Part shown: piece after piece, positions 1 through 8,060 of the stretch
Numbering within the stretch: position 1 is the first letter of the stretch
How the letters are laid out: every line of letters starts with the position of its first letter
Assembly: GCF_002514725.1 (NCBI RefSeq)
Contig: NZ_NTLB01000006.1
Location: 1-64,000 of the forward strand
From: Mangrovitalea sediminis
Lineage (GTDB): Bacteria > Pseudomonadota > Gammaproteobacteria > Pseudomonadales > Oleiphilaceae
Length of the DNA stretch: 64,000 bases
Reading direction: 5' to 3'
Translations under genes and position numbers: made by a program
The notes under the pieces: model-generated
Told to the model about the DNA's origin: nothing
Database searches by the model: none
Seen by the model: the letters and a program-made list of their open reading frames with translations, nothing else

Positions 1-115
1 GATGTTCTATAACAACCGACGCCGCCATGGTTCTAATGAGCAGTTATCGCCAGTAGAGTATGAGCGGCGTCATCAGGAACGGCTGGGAAGTGTCTAGAGA
101 ATTGGTGGCGATTCA
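1..115 (+). mobile_element. Right end of an IS3-family insertion sequence (truncated by window edge)
   Basis: The first 97 bases encode the last 31 residues of an IS3-type DDE transposase. The stop codon lies within what looks like the terminal inverted repeat: read inward on the other strand from position 115 it begins TGAATCGCCACC, a typical IS3-group tip ending in CA. The left part of the element is outside the window, so the subgroup, the orfA/orfB frameshift and the target duplication cannot be seen. The element ends 30 bp from the stop codon of the neighbouring SIR2 gene. Confidence 0.75.
2..97 (+). CDS. IS3-family transposase OrfB, C-terminal fragment
   Basis: Reading from position 2 gives 31 codons and a TAG stop. 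The peptide starts with MFYNNRRRHGS and continues with an LSPVEYE motif, the pattern that closes the integrase-core (rve) domain of IS3 OrfB proteins (FYN-RRRH, LSP-E/Y-E). The first methionine is an internal residue, not a start; the gene continues leftward beyond the window. It catalyses cut-and-paste transposition via a copied circle in this family. Recognition rests on the C-terminal motif only, but that motif is very characteristic. Confidence 0.8.
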   Translation: MFYNNRRRHGSNEQLSPVEYERRHQERLGSV

Positions 116-145
116 CTTCTTCGGTGAAGGAAAGTGCAGGTTTGG

Positions 146-1177
146 TCATGGCTCTAAAACCTCTTTCACAAAAATGCCAAGATCCCAGATTGGCGGTCCA
201 TTGAAAGCGAGTTCATTACCGGAATTAAGAATCCCGAACTGGTCGTCATTAATTCGGAAAATCGTCGTCATCCCTGGACTTTCGGCTGCAATCCTCTTGG
301 CGTTTGACGACAAGGATCTAGTTAGGAGGACAGCGGGCTTCCCGGACCGGAGTTGATGATCCAGGTGGACTTGTAAATGGTCATCATTGAAGCCATAACC
401 CAGAATCAAATATCTGGACGCTTTATCGATCTCTCGATTCGCTCTCTCGCGGTGGGCATCAAATGGCCTGTCATAACCACCACGAAATTTATTCACTCCT
501 GGCGTGATTAAGAGCTTTCTCCCAAGTTGCCCCAACGTACAGCGGATTGGCTCACCATTGCGCAGGAACCAATCCAAGCTTCCATGAGGTTTTAAAACCG
601 TTATGTGTTGTTTAAAAGTAAGATAAACAAAGCTTTTGGTTTTCTTGACTCCGCGACATAGACTTGCCTTGCTTTCTTTGGGGTCAAAGTTGCCAATATT
701 CTGGCCGGAGAACAAGACGTCAACACCCATGCCGCAGAATTCCACCGCTACCTCTACGAGCCGATCATAGTTCGTCGTCACAACCGGCACACCAGAGGAC
801 GGCTTTACGATATGCTTGAGGAGCGAACTAAATCGAAGCTCCCTGGTTCCAGCCAAGACCTCCTCAAGAATTTTTGCCTCATACGACTCTATCAGGCCAG
901 CCGTTTCCGTAACGATTATCGCCTCTAGTGCGTCTGGCGGCGCCGTTTTAAGAAGTGCGCTTTCTAAGTCAATGCCAGCCTTGAGATCAGCTTCAATCGC
1001 AGACCAAGCACTTTCACTGCCAACTGGTAGACTCGCTGGCACCACAGATAAGAGATGCTGAGCCAAGTCCCACATGCCTGGAATCCCTTCGGCAGCCGAA
1101 AGCCCAGAACCAACGACAATAGCGAGGCCATCAGTAAAATGGTCTTGTAGAATTTTTTTGAGATCGGATAATTCCAT
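146..1177 (-). CDS. SIR2-like domain protein (candidate NADase / defence protein)
   Basis: A 343-residue protein of the SIR2-like (SIR2_2) type. Seen: a dinucleotide-binding start VVGSGLSAAEGIP near residue 20, a TTNYD motif in the middle and a KPHGSLDW motif after it. The Asn of TTNYD and the His of HGS are the catalytic pair in SIR2 enzymes. A second nucleotide-fold piece, YLILGYGFNDDH, lies toward the C terminus. Such bacterial proteins often act as NAD-depleting effectors in phage defence, alone or with partners such as HerA or Argonaute; no partner is visible here. I chose ATG 1177 because the reading frame's 19 upstream codons look non-coding; a weak AGGA lies about 14 bases upstream. 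Its AT-richer composition, the IS end and the neighbouring tRNA point to horizontal acquisition. Function as a defence effector is inference. Confidence 0.75.
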   Translation of the reverse strand: MELSDLKKILQDHFTDGLAIVVGSGLSAAEGIPGMWDLAQHLLSVVPASLPVGSESAWSAIEADLKAGIDLESALLKTAPPDALEAIIVTETAGLIESYEAKILEEVLAGTRELRFSSLLKHIVKPSSGVPVVTTNYDRLVEVAVEFCGMGVDVLFSGQNIGNFDPKESKASLCRGVKKTKSFVYLTFKQHITVLKPHGSLDWFLRNGEPIRCTLGQLGRKLLITPGVNKFRGGYDRPFDAHRERANREIDKASRYLILGYGFNDDHLQVHLDHQLRSGKPAVLLTRSLSSNAKRIAAESPGMTTIFRINDDQFGILNSGNELAFNGPPIWDLGIFVKEVLEP

Positions 1178-1624
1178 TATTAGATAGCACGTCCTGTGAG
1201 CAGTTGACCAAAAAACACCCGCTTGATGGTTCACTTACTAAAATAATGGGCACTTTTGAGGCTTCGTAGGTTCGTCTGCCGCAGTTTCTTCGATGCTTTC
1301 GCGCCCTGCAGCCGATGAAAATTGGATTACTGTTCAACAGCCAAAACGGACTTAAAAAGAGTAGTCTCTTTCAAGACCGCTCGTGACGATGTAAGCGACA
1401 GTCAATTTGAATAGTATATGCTTCCGCTGAGCTCGAACAGCAACTCATTCGTTTAGTTAACTGATGAAAGCTTCGTATACCTGAACCGGGAAATTGCCAA
1501 ATTTGGTATTGCGTAGAACAAAACTGCCTCCCAAAGTGTCTACACCACGTCTACACCGGTATAAAGTCCTTGTTTTCTCAGCGATCCACAGAAGCGAAAA
1601 ATGCTCTTAAGCTTTTGATTTTAC
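1178..1624. other. Gene-free AT-rich island edge
   Basis: About 450 bases between the SIR2 gene and the 3' end of tRNA-Leu hold no gene I can support. The base composition is poorer in G+C than the rest of the window. The part nearest the tRNA carries a 9-bp direct repeat. On the minus strand an open frame without a start codon runs across this repeat to a TAA near 1459. It could be a remnant of integrase-adjacent sequence, but nothing in it is recognisable. Confidence 0.5.
1538..1557. repeat. Direct repeat GTCTACACC, two copies, possible recombinase arm sites
   Basis: GTCTACACC occurs at 1538-1546 and again at 1549-1557, an 11-bp period, about 70 bp from the 3' end of tRNA-Leu. Closely spaced direct repeats of this kind flank tRNA attachment sites of tyrosine-recombinase islands, where they bind the arm-binding domain of the integrase. 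No integrase gene is visible in the window, so the role is inferred from position only. Confidence 0.4.
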
Positions 1625-1713
1625 TGGTGCCCGGGGCCGGGGTCGAACCGGCACGGAGGTAACCCTCCGAGGGATTTTAAGTCCCTTGCGTCTACCAATT
1701 TCGCCACCCGGGC
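1625..1713 (-). tRNA. leuZ: tRNA-Leu (anticodon UAA)
   Basis: An 89-base cloverleaf on the minus strand with encoded CCA at 1625-1627, acceptor stem GCCCGGG/CCCGGGC, a long class II variable arm and a TTCGA T-loop. The anticodon loop CTTAAAA gives UAA, leucine. In E. coli and Pseudomonas this tRNA closes the uvrY/gacA-uvrC-pgsA-glyW-cysT operon; here it keeps the same strand but lies about 8.3 kb from tRNA-Cys. Its 3' end borders island-like DNA, as expected for a tRNA used as an attachment site. Confidence 0.95.
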
Positions 1714-1772
1714 CTTTGGGGAGAGGCGTTGCGCCTGGGGCGCGCCTTTGACGAAGTGTTTGAAGCGGCGAA

Positions 1773-1801
1773 ATTGTATAAGGCGAGGTCTTTAAAAGCA
1801 A
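1773..1801 (-). promoter_or_regulatory. Candidate promoter for the displaced tRNA-Leu
   Basis: On the minus strand TTGCTT (1796-1801) is followed after exactly 17 bases by TACAAT (1773-1778), which matches the -10 consensus at five of six positions. The next bases, TTCGCCGC, are G+C-rich like the discriminators of stable-RNA promoters. Transcription would begin about 50 bases before the tRNA. The -35 match is only three of six. A separate promoter is expected because the tRNA no longer sits in its ancestral operon. Confidence 0.45.
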
Positions 1802-1968
1802 TTTCGAAGATGCCCCAAATTTCCCGGCAAACCCGGGCATTTGCGCCGCAGCGCCCTTCCCTGCCGAGTCGTCCATCGCGCCTGCCCGAAAATTTTCTCA
1901 TTCTGCAGATAGTCTAATGCCTCGCATTACGTTCATAATTTAGCCAATTCCTCCTCGGATTAACGGTC

Positions 1969-2472
1969 ATGTCAAAGATGCAGGGGGAGCCGGCGCCCCT
2001 GTTGAGTCCGGCGCTGACCGCCTTTATGCAGCAGGGGCTGTCCATTAGTCTGGCGTCACGGGATATCCGTCATGTGCCGTCGCTGACCCGGTGCCTGGCG
2101 TGCCGGGTTCTGGACGATGCCACCGTGGTCCTGTTTCTGCTTCGGGAGCAGGCACTGGATCTCCTGCGCGATCTTCAAAAATGCCGGCGATTGGCCGTCG
2201 TCTTCTCTCGTCCACTCACCCACCAAACCATTCAAATCAAGGGCGAGCTCGTTGAGGTGCGGCCGTGTGAAGCGGAAGAGCATCCTTTAATCGAACGCCA
2301 ATTGACACGAATCCGCGAAGAGCTGGTTGGCATGGGGTTTCCGGATACCATGCTGCGCACTTTCTTTCAGGTCGTTTGGGAGAATGTAGACGCAGTGCGT
2401 TTCCTGCCGGACGCGGTCTTCGAACAGACGCCCGGACCGCGGGCAGGACACCGTATGGAGAATGTACCGTGA
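1969..2472 (+). CDS. Pyridoxamine 5'-phosphate oxidase-like (PPOX) protein
   Basis: A 167-residue protein with the look of a flavin-binding split-barrel of the PPOX superfamily: a short N-terminal helix, then alternating strands including VPSLTRCLACRVLDD and LAVVFSRPLTHQTIQIKGELVEV, where the ligand is usually held. It lacks motifs that would assign a substrate. Its stop codon overlaps the GTG start of the next gene, which begins with another PPOX-like domain, so the two are translationally coupled and probably work together. Possible roles are flavin or heme binding in redox sensing; this is inferred from fold only. The family call is moderately sure, the function unknown. Confidence 0.65.
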   Translation: MSKMQGEPAPLLSPALTAFMQQGLSISLASRDIRHVPSLTRCLACRVLDDATVVLFLLREQALDLLRDLQKCRRLAVVFSRPLTHQTIQIKGELVEVRPCEAEEHPLIERQLTRIREELVGMGFPDTMLRTFFQVVWENVDAVRFLPDAVFEQTPGPRAGHRMENVP

Positions 2473-3833
2473 CCGTCAGGCTGGACATGATCCGGGGCTG
2501 TCTTGAAGGGGTGATTCCCTGTGCGCTGGCCACTTGCGATGCGACTGGCGAGCCCAATATCACCTATGTCTCGCAGATGACCTACATCGACAACGAGCAT
2601 GTGGGCCTGTCGTTCCAATTCTTCAACAAAACCCGCGAAAACATCCTGGCCAACCCCCATGTCACGGCCTACGTGATCCACCCGGATACCGCTGCACGTT
2701 ACCGGCTGGCCCTGCTCTACCTGCGAACCGAAGCCGAGGGCGCCTTGTTCCAGAGCATGAAGGCCAAGCTGGCCGGGATTGCCTCCCACACCGGCATGAG
2801 CGGTGTGTTCAGGCTGCAAGGGGCCGATGTTTACCGGGTATTGGATATCGAGCAGGTGCCGGGAGCAACCGTCGCGGCACCGGCACGACCGCGCAACGGC
2901 CTGTCGACCGTGCGCAGACTGTCCCTGCGGATAGCCAATTGTACCGACCTGTCCAGCCTGCTCGATCAAACGCTCGCCGATCTCGAAGACGATCTGGATA
3001 TCCACTACAGCATGGTGCTGATGCTGGATCAGCAGGCCCAGAAGTTGTTTACGGTGGCGAGCCGGGGATACCAGGCTTCAGGCGTTGGATCGGAAATCCC
3101 GCTGGGCTGCGGAGTCATCGGCGTCGCGGCCGAGCACCAGACGCCGATCCGCATCAACCACATGACATCCGAGTACAGCTACAGCCTCGCCATGCGCAAC
3201 CAGGCCATGGCAGACGGAGACCTCAAGCTTCTTGAAACCGCAATCCCCTTCCCCGGGCTGACCGAACCGCACAGCCAGCTTGCTGTACCGATCCTCTCGG
3301 CGGGCAGTGTGCGCGGGGTGCTCTATGTGGAGAGCCCCGAAGACCTGCGCTTCACCTACGATGATGAGGATGCGCTGGTCTCCATTGCGGTTCAACTGGG
3401 ATTGGCGACGCTGGGATTGCAGCAAACGGGCGAATGCCAGGACGAGGACGAGGCGCCGCCTCAAGCCATCATGCCAGGCGCAGGCCCCTTACTGGTCGTG
3501 CGTCATTACGCGGGGGACCATAGCCTCTTTATAGAAGAAGACTACCTGATCAAAGGCGTGGCAGGTGCCATTCTCTGGCGCTTACTGCAGGGCTATGTGA
3601 ACGAACAACGCACAGACTACAGTAACCGGGAATTGCGCCTGGACCGATCCCTCGGCCTACCGGATATCGACGACAATCTGGAAGCCAGACTGATCCTGCT
3701 GCAGCGACGACTGGCAGAGCGTAGTCACTGCCTCCGCATTGAAAAAACGGGGCGCGGCAGATTTCGCCTGGTGGTCCTGCGCCCCGTGCGGTTGGTTGAT
3801 GTGCCGCGCGACGACTCCACGGTCACCCCATGA
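2469..3833 (+). CDS. PPOX-like domain fused to a GAF sensor domain
   Basis: A 454-residue protein. Residues 1-130 form a PPOX-type split barrel (CALATCDATGEPNITYVSQ is the typical strand pair). Residues about 150-320 look like a GAF domain, with the VASRGY, GCGVIGVAA and LAVPIL elements. The last 110 residues resemble a winged-helix or adenylate-cyclase-associated tail but are not recognised. I chose GTG 2469 over an upstream in-frame ATG because GGAG stands 8 bases before it and it overlaps the preceding TGA. The pairing of a flavin-type barrel with a GAF domain suggests a soluble redox or small-ligand sensor. No output catalytic domain is seen. The gene ends one base before the convergent hemerythrin gene. 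Confidence 0.7.
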   Translation: MTVRLDMIRGCLEGVIPCALATCDATGEPNITYVSQMTYIDNEHVGLSFQFFNKTRENILANPHVTAYVIHPDTAARYRLALLYLRTEAEGALFQSMKAKLAGIASHTGMSGVFRLQGADVYRVLDIEQVPGATVAAPARPRNGLSTVRRLSLRIANCTDLSSLLDQTLADLEDDLDIHYSMVLMLDQQAQKLFTVASRGYQASGVGSEIPLGCGVIGVAAEHQTPIRINHMTSEYSYSLAMRNQAMADGDLKLLETAIPFPGLTEPHSQLAVPILSAGSVRGVLYVESPEDLRFTYDDEDALVSIAVQLGLATLGLQQTGECQDEDEAPPQAIMPGAGPLLVVRHYAGDHSLFIEEDYLIKGVAGAILWRLLQGYVNEQRTDYSNRELRLDRSLGLPDIDDNLEARLILLQRRLAERSHCLRIEKTGRGRFRLVVLRPVRLVDVPRDDSTVTP

Positions 3834-3834
3834 A

Positions 3835-4506
3835 TCAGGCCAGCACGCGCTCCAGCTTGCACCAGTCGCCACTGCCCAGCAGCGGGCGCAGTACCTCCAG
3901 CATGCCGTGGAACGCCTCGGCCGGCATCCCCTGACGCATACCTCCAATCAGCAGGCCCCGCTCGGAAGGATTGAGTGCCGGTAACATCCAACGCAGGGTG
4001 GCAATCATTTTCTCAGGCGGCTGAGACGCCACGATAGCGCCCTCGATCGCCCGTAATTCCTCATCGGTGTAGAGCGCCCAGAGCACACGGTTGTTATCGG
4101 TTTCTTCCATTTGCATGTGTTCCAGGTTCTCCGCCACGAACACGGCCAGTTGACGGTACAGCTGGCCCGCGGCGTGTTCGCGCTTCTCCCCGTGGCTATG
4201 CTCGACGGCGAAGACATCCGTCTCCAGTAGGTCTATCACGCGAAGGTGTTCGCGGTGTTCCTTTTCAGCCCGGTCTGCCGAACCCGGTGCCCGGGCGTCC
4301 ATGGCCGTGTGGACGAAGCGGTTTTCGTGATCCAGGTGAGCGCGGCACATCTCGAGCAAACCTCGGACCTGGCCCAGTGTGACAGCGGTATCGGCATCAT
4401 CCTCACAGTCCATGCGGCCCATCGATAACAGGGTATCGGTCATAAAGGCGCGCAAGGCTTTGTGGATGAAGGCGTACATATCGTAGCGCGGAATCATTGC
4501 TTGCAT
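3835..4506 (-). CDS. Hemerythrin-like (HHE) domain protein
   Basis: A 223-residue, almost wholly helical cytoplasmic protein. Histidines and acidic residues are spaced as in the HHE four-helix bundle that binds a di-iron centre: CRAHLDHENRFVH near residue 55, KEHREHL near 82 and ENLEHMQMEE near 127. Members sense or store oxygen, or protect iron centres from nitrosative stress. A perfect AGGAGG sits 7 bases before ATG 4506. It converges on the PPOX-GAF gene with a single base between stop codons, which hints at a shared redox theme without proving it. The C-terminal 60 residues are not part of the core bundle. Confidence 0.8.
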   Translation of the reverse strand: MQAMIPRYDMYAFIHKALRAFMTDTLLSMGRMDCEDDADTAVTLGQVRGLLEMCRAHLDHENRFVHTAMDARAPGSADRAEKEHREHLRVIDLLETDVFAVEHSHGEKREHAAGQLYRQLAVFVAENLEHMQMEETDNNRVLWALYTDEELRAIEGAIVASQPPEKMIATLRWMLPALNPSERGLLIGGMRQGMPAEAFHGMLEVLRPLLGSGDWCKLERVLA

Positions 4507-4779
4507 GGGTTATCCCTCCTTGAATCTACGTTTTTGGGGCCGGTGGTCGTTGATGGCGTCCGGCATGGAAGGCATCTTATGGCCCCGCGCATGCAAGCGT
4601 TGCTAAATATTGGCTAAGCAAACCCTAAGAGTTCCTTAACTGGCGCCACAGTCCTGATCCTTGGCTCTTTACCCACGTCCCTACAGGCGCTAACGTTGGT
4701 CTTTCCACCGGTGTGCGGCCTCGTTGCCGGTATCGCCGCTCGCAGAAAAAACGATAATCAACGGATGAATGGACAACCC

Positions 4780-6060
4780 ATGAAACTCGAATCTCTCGCC
4801 CTGCACCACGGCTACGAATCGGAAGCCACCACCAAGTCGGCGGCGGTACCGATTTACCAGACCACCTCCTACACCTTCGACAACACCCAGCACGGTGCTG
4901 ACCTGTTCGACCTGAAGGTGCCGGGGAATATCTACACCCGCATCATGAACCCGACGACGGCCGTGCTCGAACAGCGCATCGCTGCGATGGAAGGTGGCGT
5001 GGGCGCCCTGGCGTTGGCGTCGGGCATGGCGGCGATCACTTACGCAATACAATGTATTGCCGAGGCCGGCGACAACATCGTCAGCACGACCCAACTCTAT
5101 GGCGGCACCTACAACCTCTTCGCGCACACCTTTCCGCGCCAGGGCATCGACGTGCGAATGGCCTCTTTCGATGATTTTGACGGCCTCGAAAAGCTGATCG
5201 ACGACAAGACCAAGGCCGTCTTCTGCGAATCCATCGGCAACCCGGCCGGCAACATCGTCGACCTGAAAACCCTGGCCGATATCGCCCATAAGCACGGCGT
5301 GCCGCTGATCGTGGACAACACCGTGGCAACGCCTTACCTGTGCCGCCCCTTCGACCTGGGCGTGGACATCGTCGTTCATTCCTTGACCAAGTATATCGGC
5401 GGCCACGGCACCACCGTCGGCGGCATCATCGTCGATTCCGGCAAGTTCGACTGGGCCAAGCACAAGGACCGCTTCCCGATCATGAACGAGCCCGATCCGT
5501 CCTACCACGGCGTGGTCTATACCGAAGCCCTGGGTCCGGCGGCCTATATCGGTCGCTGCCGCGTCGTGCCGCTGCGCAACACCGGCGCCGCGCTCTCGCC
5601 CCATAGCGCCTTCCTGCTGATGCAGGGCCTGGAAACCCTGGGCCTGCGGATGGAACGCCACTGCGAAAACGCCCTCAAGGTCGCTACCCATCTGGAGCAG
5701 CACCCGAAAGTCGCCTGGGTGAACTATGGTGCGCTGCCCAACAGTCCCTATTACGCCAACTGCCAGAAGATCACCGGCGGCAAGGCTTCAGGCATTCTCA
5801 GCTTTGGCATCAAGGGCGGCCGGGAGGCCGGTGCGCAATTTATCGACGCGCTGAAGATGATCCTGCGTCTGGTGAACATTGGCGACGCCAAGTCTCTCGC
5901 CTGCCACCCGGCCACGACCACGCACCGCCAGCTCAGCCCGGATGAACTCAAAACTGCGGGCGTCTCTGAGGATCTGGTTCGGATTTCTGTCGGCATCGAG
6001 CATATCGATGACATCCTGGCGGATATCGATCAGGCCCTGGAAGCGGTAACCGTAGGCTGA
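4780..6060 (+). CDS. metY: O-acetylhomoserine sulfhydrylase (O-acetylhomoserine aminocarboxypropyltransferase)
   Basis: A 426-residue PLP enzyme of the Cys/Met metabolism family; it joins sulfide to O-acetylhomoserine to give homocysteine. Seen: YTRIMNPTT, the active-site lysine in HSLTKYIGGHG, and the long GNPAGNIVDL segment typical of MetY rather than the shorter MetZ. I set the start at ATG 4780 (MKLESLALHHGYE), where homologues usually begin; an ATG five codons upstream is possible. It stands alone between the hemerythrin gene and a terminator. The window also encodes MetZ and MetH, giving two direct-sulfhydrylation routes. Confidence 0.93.
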   Translation: MKLESLALHHGYESEATTKSAAVPIYQTTSYTFDNTQHGADLFDLKVPGNIYTRIMNPTTAVLEQRIAAMEGGVGALALASGMAAITYAIQCIAEAGDNIVSTTQLYGGTYNLFAHTFPRQGIDVRMASFDDFDGLEKLIDDKTKAVFCESIGNPAGNIVDLKTLADIAHKHGVPLIVDNTVATPYLCRPFDLGVDIVVHSLTKYIGGHGTTVGGIIVDSGKFDWAKHKDRFPIMNEPDPSYHGVVYTEALGPAAYIGRCRVVPLRNTGAALSPHSAFLLMQGLETLGLRMERHCENALKVATHLEQHPKVAWVNYGALPNSPYYANCQKITGGKASGILSFGIKGGREAGAQFIDALKMILRLVNIGDAKSLACHPATTTHRQLSPDELKTAGVSEDLVRISVGIEHIDDILADIDQALEAVTVG

Positions 6061-6066
6061 TCGACG

Positions 6067-6108
6067 CCGGGCGTGACTCGAATTCCCCGAGTCACGCCCG
6101 GTCTTTAT
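6067..6108 (+). terminator. Rho-independent terminator after metY
   Basis: A 14-bp stem (6067-6080 with 6088-6101) around a 7-base loop starts six bases after the metY stop and is followed by TCTTTATC. The stem is perfect; the T-tract is short. Confidence 0.75.
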
Positions 6109-6140
6109 CCACCATCCCTGTGGTTCCCTTTCAAAAAGCA

Positions 6141-6156
6141 CTAGACGACTGGTCTA
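6141..6156. promoter_or_regulatory. Operator 1 of the NemR-like regulator
   Basis: The inverted repeat TAGAC-GACTG-GTCTA (6142-6156) lies 12 bases before the first ATG of the regulator gene. An identical 16-base block, spacer included, occurs again at 6815-6830 before the dehydrogenase gene. From memory, E. coli NemR binds a TAGACC/GGTCTA palindrome, which this closely resembles. The position suggests autorepression. Confidence 0.8.
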
Positions 6157-6168
6157 ATCCTGCGTAGT

Positions 6169-6777
6169 ATGGCCGCCATGAAAACGGCTTACGACGACAC
6201 CCGACAACATATCCTGGATACCGGGCACCGCATTATGGCGGGCAAGGGATTTTCCAGTGTGGGTCTGAATGAAATCCTTCAGACCGCGGGCGTACCCAAG
6301 GGGTCGTTTTACCACTACTTCAAGTCCAAAGAGCAGTTCGGTCAGTCTCTGCTGGAAGACTACTTCAAACACTACCTTGCCCTGGTCGATCAAAGCTTCA
6401 ACGATGACAGCCGGCCGGCGCGTGAGCGCCTGATGGGGTATTGGGAACACTGGCTCGGCAGCTATAACGGCCCCTGCCACGAGCAGCAATGCCTGGTGGT
6501 CAAGCTCAGCGCGGAAGTTGCCGACCTGTCGGAATCGATGCGCCTCACGCTGCGCGATGGTACCGACCAGATCATCGGCCGCCTCGCGGGCTGTATCGAG
6601 GCCGGCGTTGCCGATAAGTCGCTCCCGGTTCTGGACCCCCTACCGGTCGCCACCCTGCTCTATGAGCTATGGCTGGGCGCCAGCTTGCTGACCAAGCTAC
6701 ATCGTACCAGCGAGCCACTGAAGCAGGCCCTGGAGATGACGCGCCAACTACTGGGCGATCAACTGTCAAAAAACTGA
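6169..6777 (+). CDS. nemR: TetR-family repressor, NemR-like electrophile/hypochlorite sensor
   Basis: A 202-residue TetR regulator. Residues 10-60 form the DNA-binding helix-turn-helix, with VPKGSFYHYFKSKE. The effector domain contains QQCLVVKLSAEV, aligning Cys108 with Cys106 of E. coli NemR, and a Lys at 176 corresponding to E. coli Lys175 (both recalled). Those two residues form the reversible Cys-Lys bond that senses bleach and aldehydes. The second E. coli cysteine in the EVCDLSE segment is Ala here. ATG 6178 is an alternative start; neither has a clear Shine-Dalgarno. Two identical operators flank the gene, so it likely represses itself and the three downstream detoxification genes. The AcuR-type relatives are the main alternative identity. 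Confidence 0.82.
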   Translation: MAAMKTAYDDTRQHILDTGHRIMAGKGFSSVGLNEILQTAGVPKGSFYHYFKSKEQFGQSLLEDYFKHYLALVDQSFNDDSRPARERLMGYWEHWLGSYNGPCHEQQCLVVKLSAEVADLSESMRLTLRDGTDQIIGRLAGCIEAGVADKSLPVLDPLPVATLLYELWLGASLLTKLHRTSEPLKQALEMTRQLLGDQLSKN

Positions 6778-6780
6778 ATG

Positions 6781-6801
6781 CCCGCCTTATGGCGGGTATT
6801 T
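6781..6801 (+). terminator. Rho-independent terminator after the regulator gene
   Basis: CCCGCC (6781-6786) pairs with GGCGGG (6791-6796) around TTAT and is followed by TATTTTT. It separates the regulator from the downstream operon, which has its own operator. Confidence 0.8.
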
Positions 6802-6814
6802 TTAGCACGCAAAT

Positions 6815-6830
6815 CTAGACGACTGGTCTA
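6815..6830. promoter_or_regulatory. Operator 2, upstream of the yqhD-type gene
   Basis: CTAGACGACTGGTCTA is identical to the block at 6141-6156, including the five-base spacer. It lies between the regulator's terminator and the dehydrogenase start at 6879, where it can control the three-gene operon. Confidence 0.82.
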
Positions 6831-6878
6831 TTAAACGCGCTTAGACCGCTTCACTTGCTCATGAGGAGCCGATAAAAC

Positions 6879-8036
6879 ATGCAAAATTTCGAATTCTATA
6901 ACCCCACCCGGATTGTATTTGGCGAAGGCCGCATTGCAGAGCTGAACCGCCTGGTGCCGGAACAGGCACGGGTGTTGATCCTGTTCGGCGGCGAAAGCGC
7001 CCGTCGCAACGGCACGCTGGCGGAAGTCGAGGCCGCACTGGGTGAGCGCCATGTTAAGCATTTTGGCGGTATTGAACCCAATCCCAGTTACGAGACGCTG
7101 ATGCGGGCTGTAGAACAGGTCCGTGCTGAAGAGCTCGACTTCCTGCTGGCCGTCGGCGGCGGCTCCGTCATCGATGGCACCAAGTTCGTGGCAGCCGCAG
7201 TGAATTACAGCGGCGATCCTTGGGGCATCCTTGAAACAGGCGGCCGGAAAATCACCCAGGCGCTGCCGTTCGGCTCGGTTCTGACCCTGCCCGCTACCGG
7301 TTCCGAAATGAACGACGGCAGTGTCGTCACACGTAAAGCCACCAAAACCAAGCTGCCGTTCAAGAACGCCCTGGTCTTCCCCCAGTTCTCCGTTCTCGAT
7401 CCCACCAAGACCTACACCCTGCCGCCCCGTCAGGTCGCCAATGGTGTCGTAGATGCCTTTGTCCACATCGCCGAGCAATACCTGACCTACCCGGCGAATG
7501 CACCGGTACAGGATCGCTTTGCCGAAGGGCTGCTCACCACCCTGATCGAACTGGGCCCCTTAGCCCTGAGCGATCCGAAGAATTACGACGTGCGCGCCAA
7601 CCTGATGTGGGTTGCGACCCTGGCCTTGAACGGACTGATCGGCGTCGGTGTTCCCCAGGACTGGGCCACCCACATGGTCGGCCACGAAATCACCGCCCTG
7701 CACGGTCTCGATCATGCCCAGACGCTGGCCATCGTACTCCCCGCCATGCTCCAGGAACGCCGCGACGCCAAACGCGGAAAGCTGCTGCAGTATGCAGAGC
7801 GGGTCTGGGGTCTGACCAACGGCGACGAAGAGCAGCGTATCGATGCGGCGATCGTCCGTACCCGGGACTTCTTTGAATCGCTGGGCGTCAAGACCCGCCT
7901 GAGCGATTACAACCTGGGGAGCGACGTTGTCGAGCCGCTGGTCGAGCAACTGAAAACCCACGGCATGGTCAAACTCGGCGAACACCGCGATGTCGACCTG
8001 GCGACCAGTCGCCGCGTCCTCGAAGCCTGCCTCTAA
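6879..8036 (+). CDS. yqhD: Iron-containing NADPH-dependent aldehyde reductase / alcohol dehydrogenase, YqhD type
   Basis: A 385-residue group III alcohol dehydrogenase. The nucleotide-binding motif GGGSVIDGTKF is near residue 94. The metal site is visible as Asp and His in VVDAFVHIAEQYL and the histidines of VGHEITALHGLDHAQ. YqhD reduces a wide range of toxic short aldehydes (methylglyoxal, acrolein, malondialdehyde products) with NADPH. GAGGAG stands 10 bases before the start. It opens a three-gene operon under operator 2 of the NemR-like regulator, which supports an electrophile-detoxification role. Confidence 0.9.
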   Translation: MQNFEFYNPTRIVFGEGRIAELNRLVPEQARVLILFGGESARRNGTLAEVEAALGERHVKHFGGIEPNPSYETLMRAVEQVRAEELDFLLAVGGGSVIDGTKFVAAAVNYSGDPWGILETGGRKITQALPFGSVLTLPATGSEMNDGSVVTRKATKTKLPFKNALVFPQFSVLDPTKTYTLPPRQVANGVVDAFVHIAEQYLTYPANAPVQDRFAEGLLTTLIELGPLALSDPKNYDVRANLMWVATLALNGLIGVGVPQDWATHMVGHEITALHGLDHAQTLAIVLPAMLQERRDAKRGKLLQYAERVWGLTNGDEEQRIDAAIVRTRDFFESLGVKTRLSDYNLGSDVVEPLVEQLKTHGMVKLGEHRDVDLATSRRVLEACL

Positions 8037-8060
8037 AACCGGATCCAAAGGAGATTAACG

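Noticed and set aside
1460-1620. Truncated integrase gene beside tRNA-Leu
   Set aside because: The open minus-strand frame that crosses the 9-bp repeats has no start codon, no catalytic motif and ends after about 50 codons.
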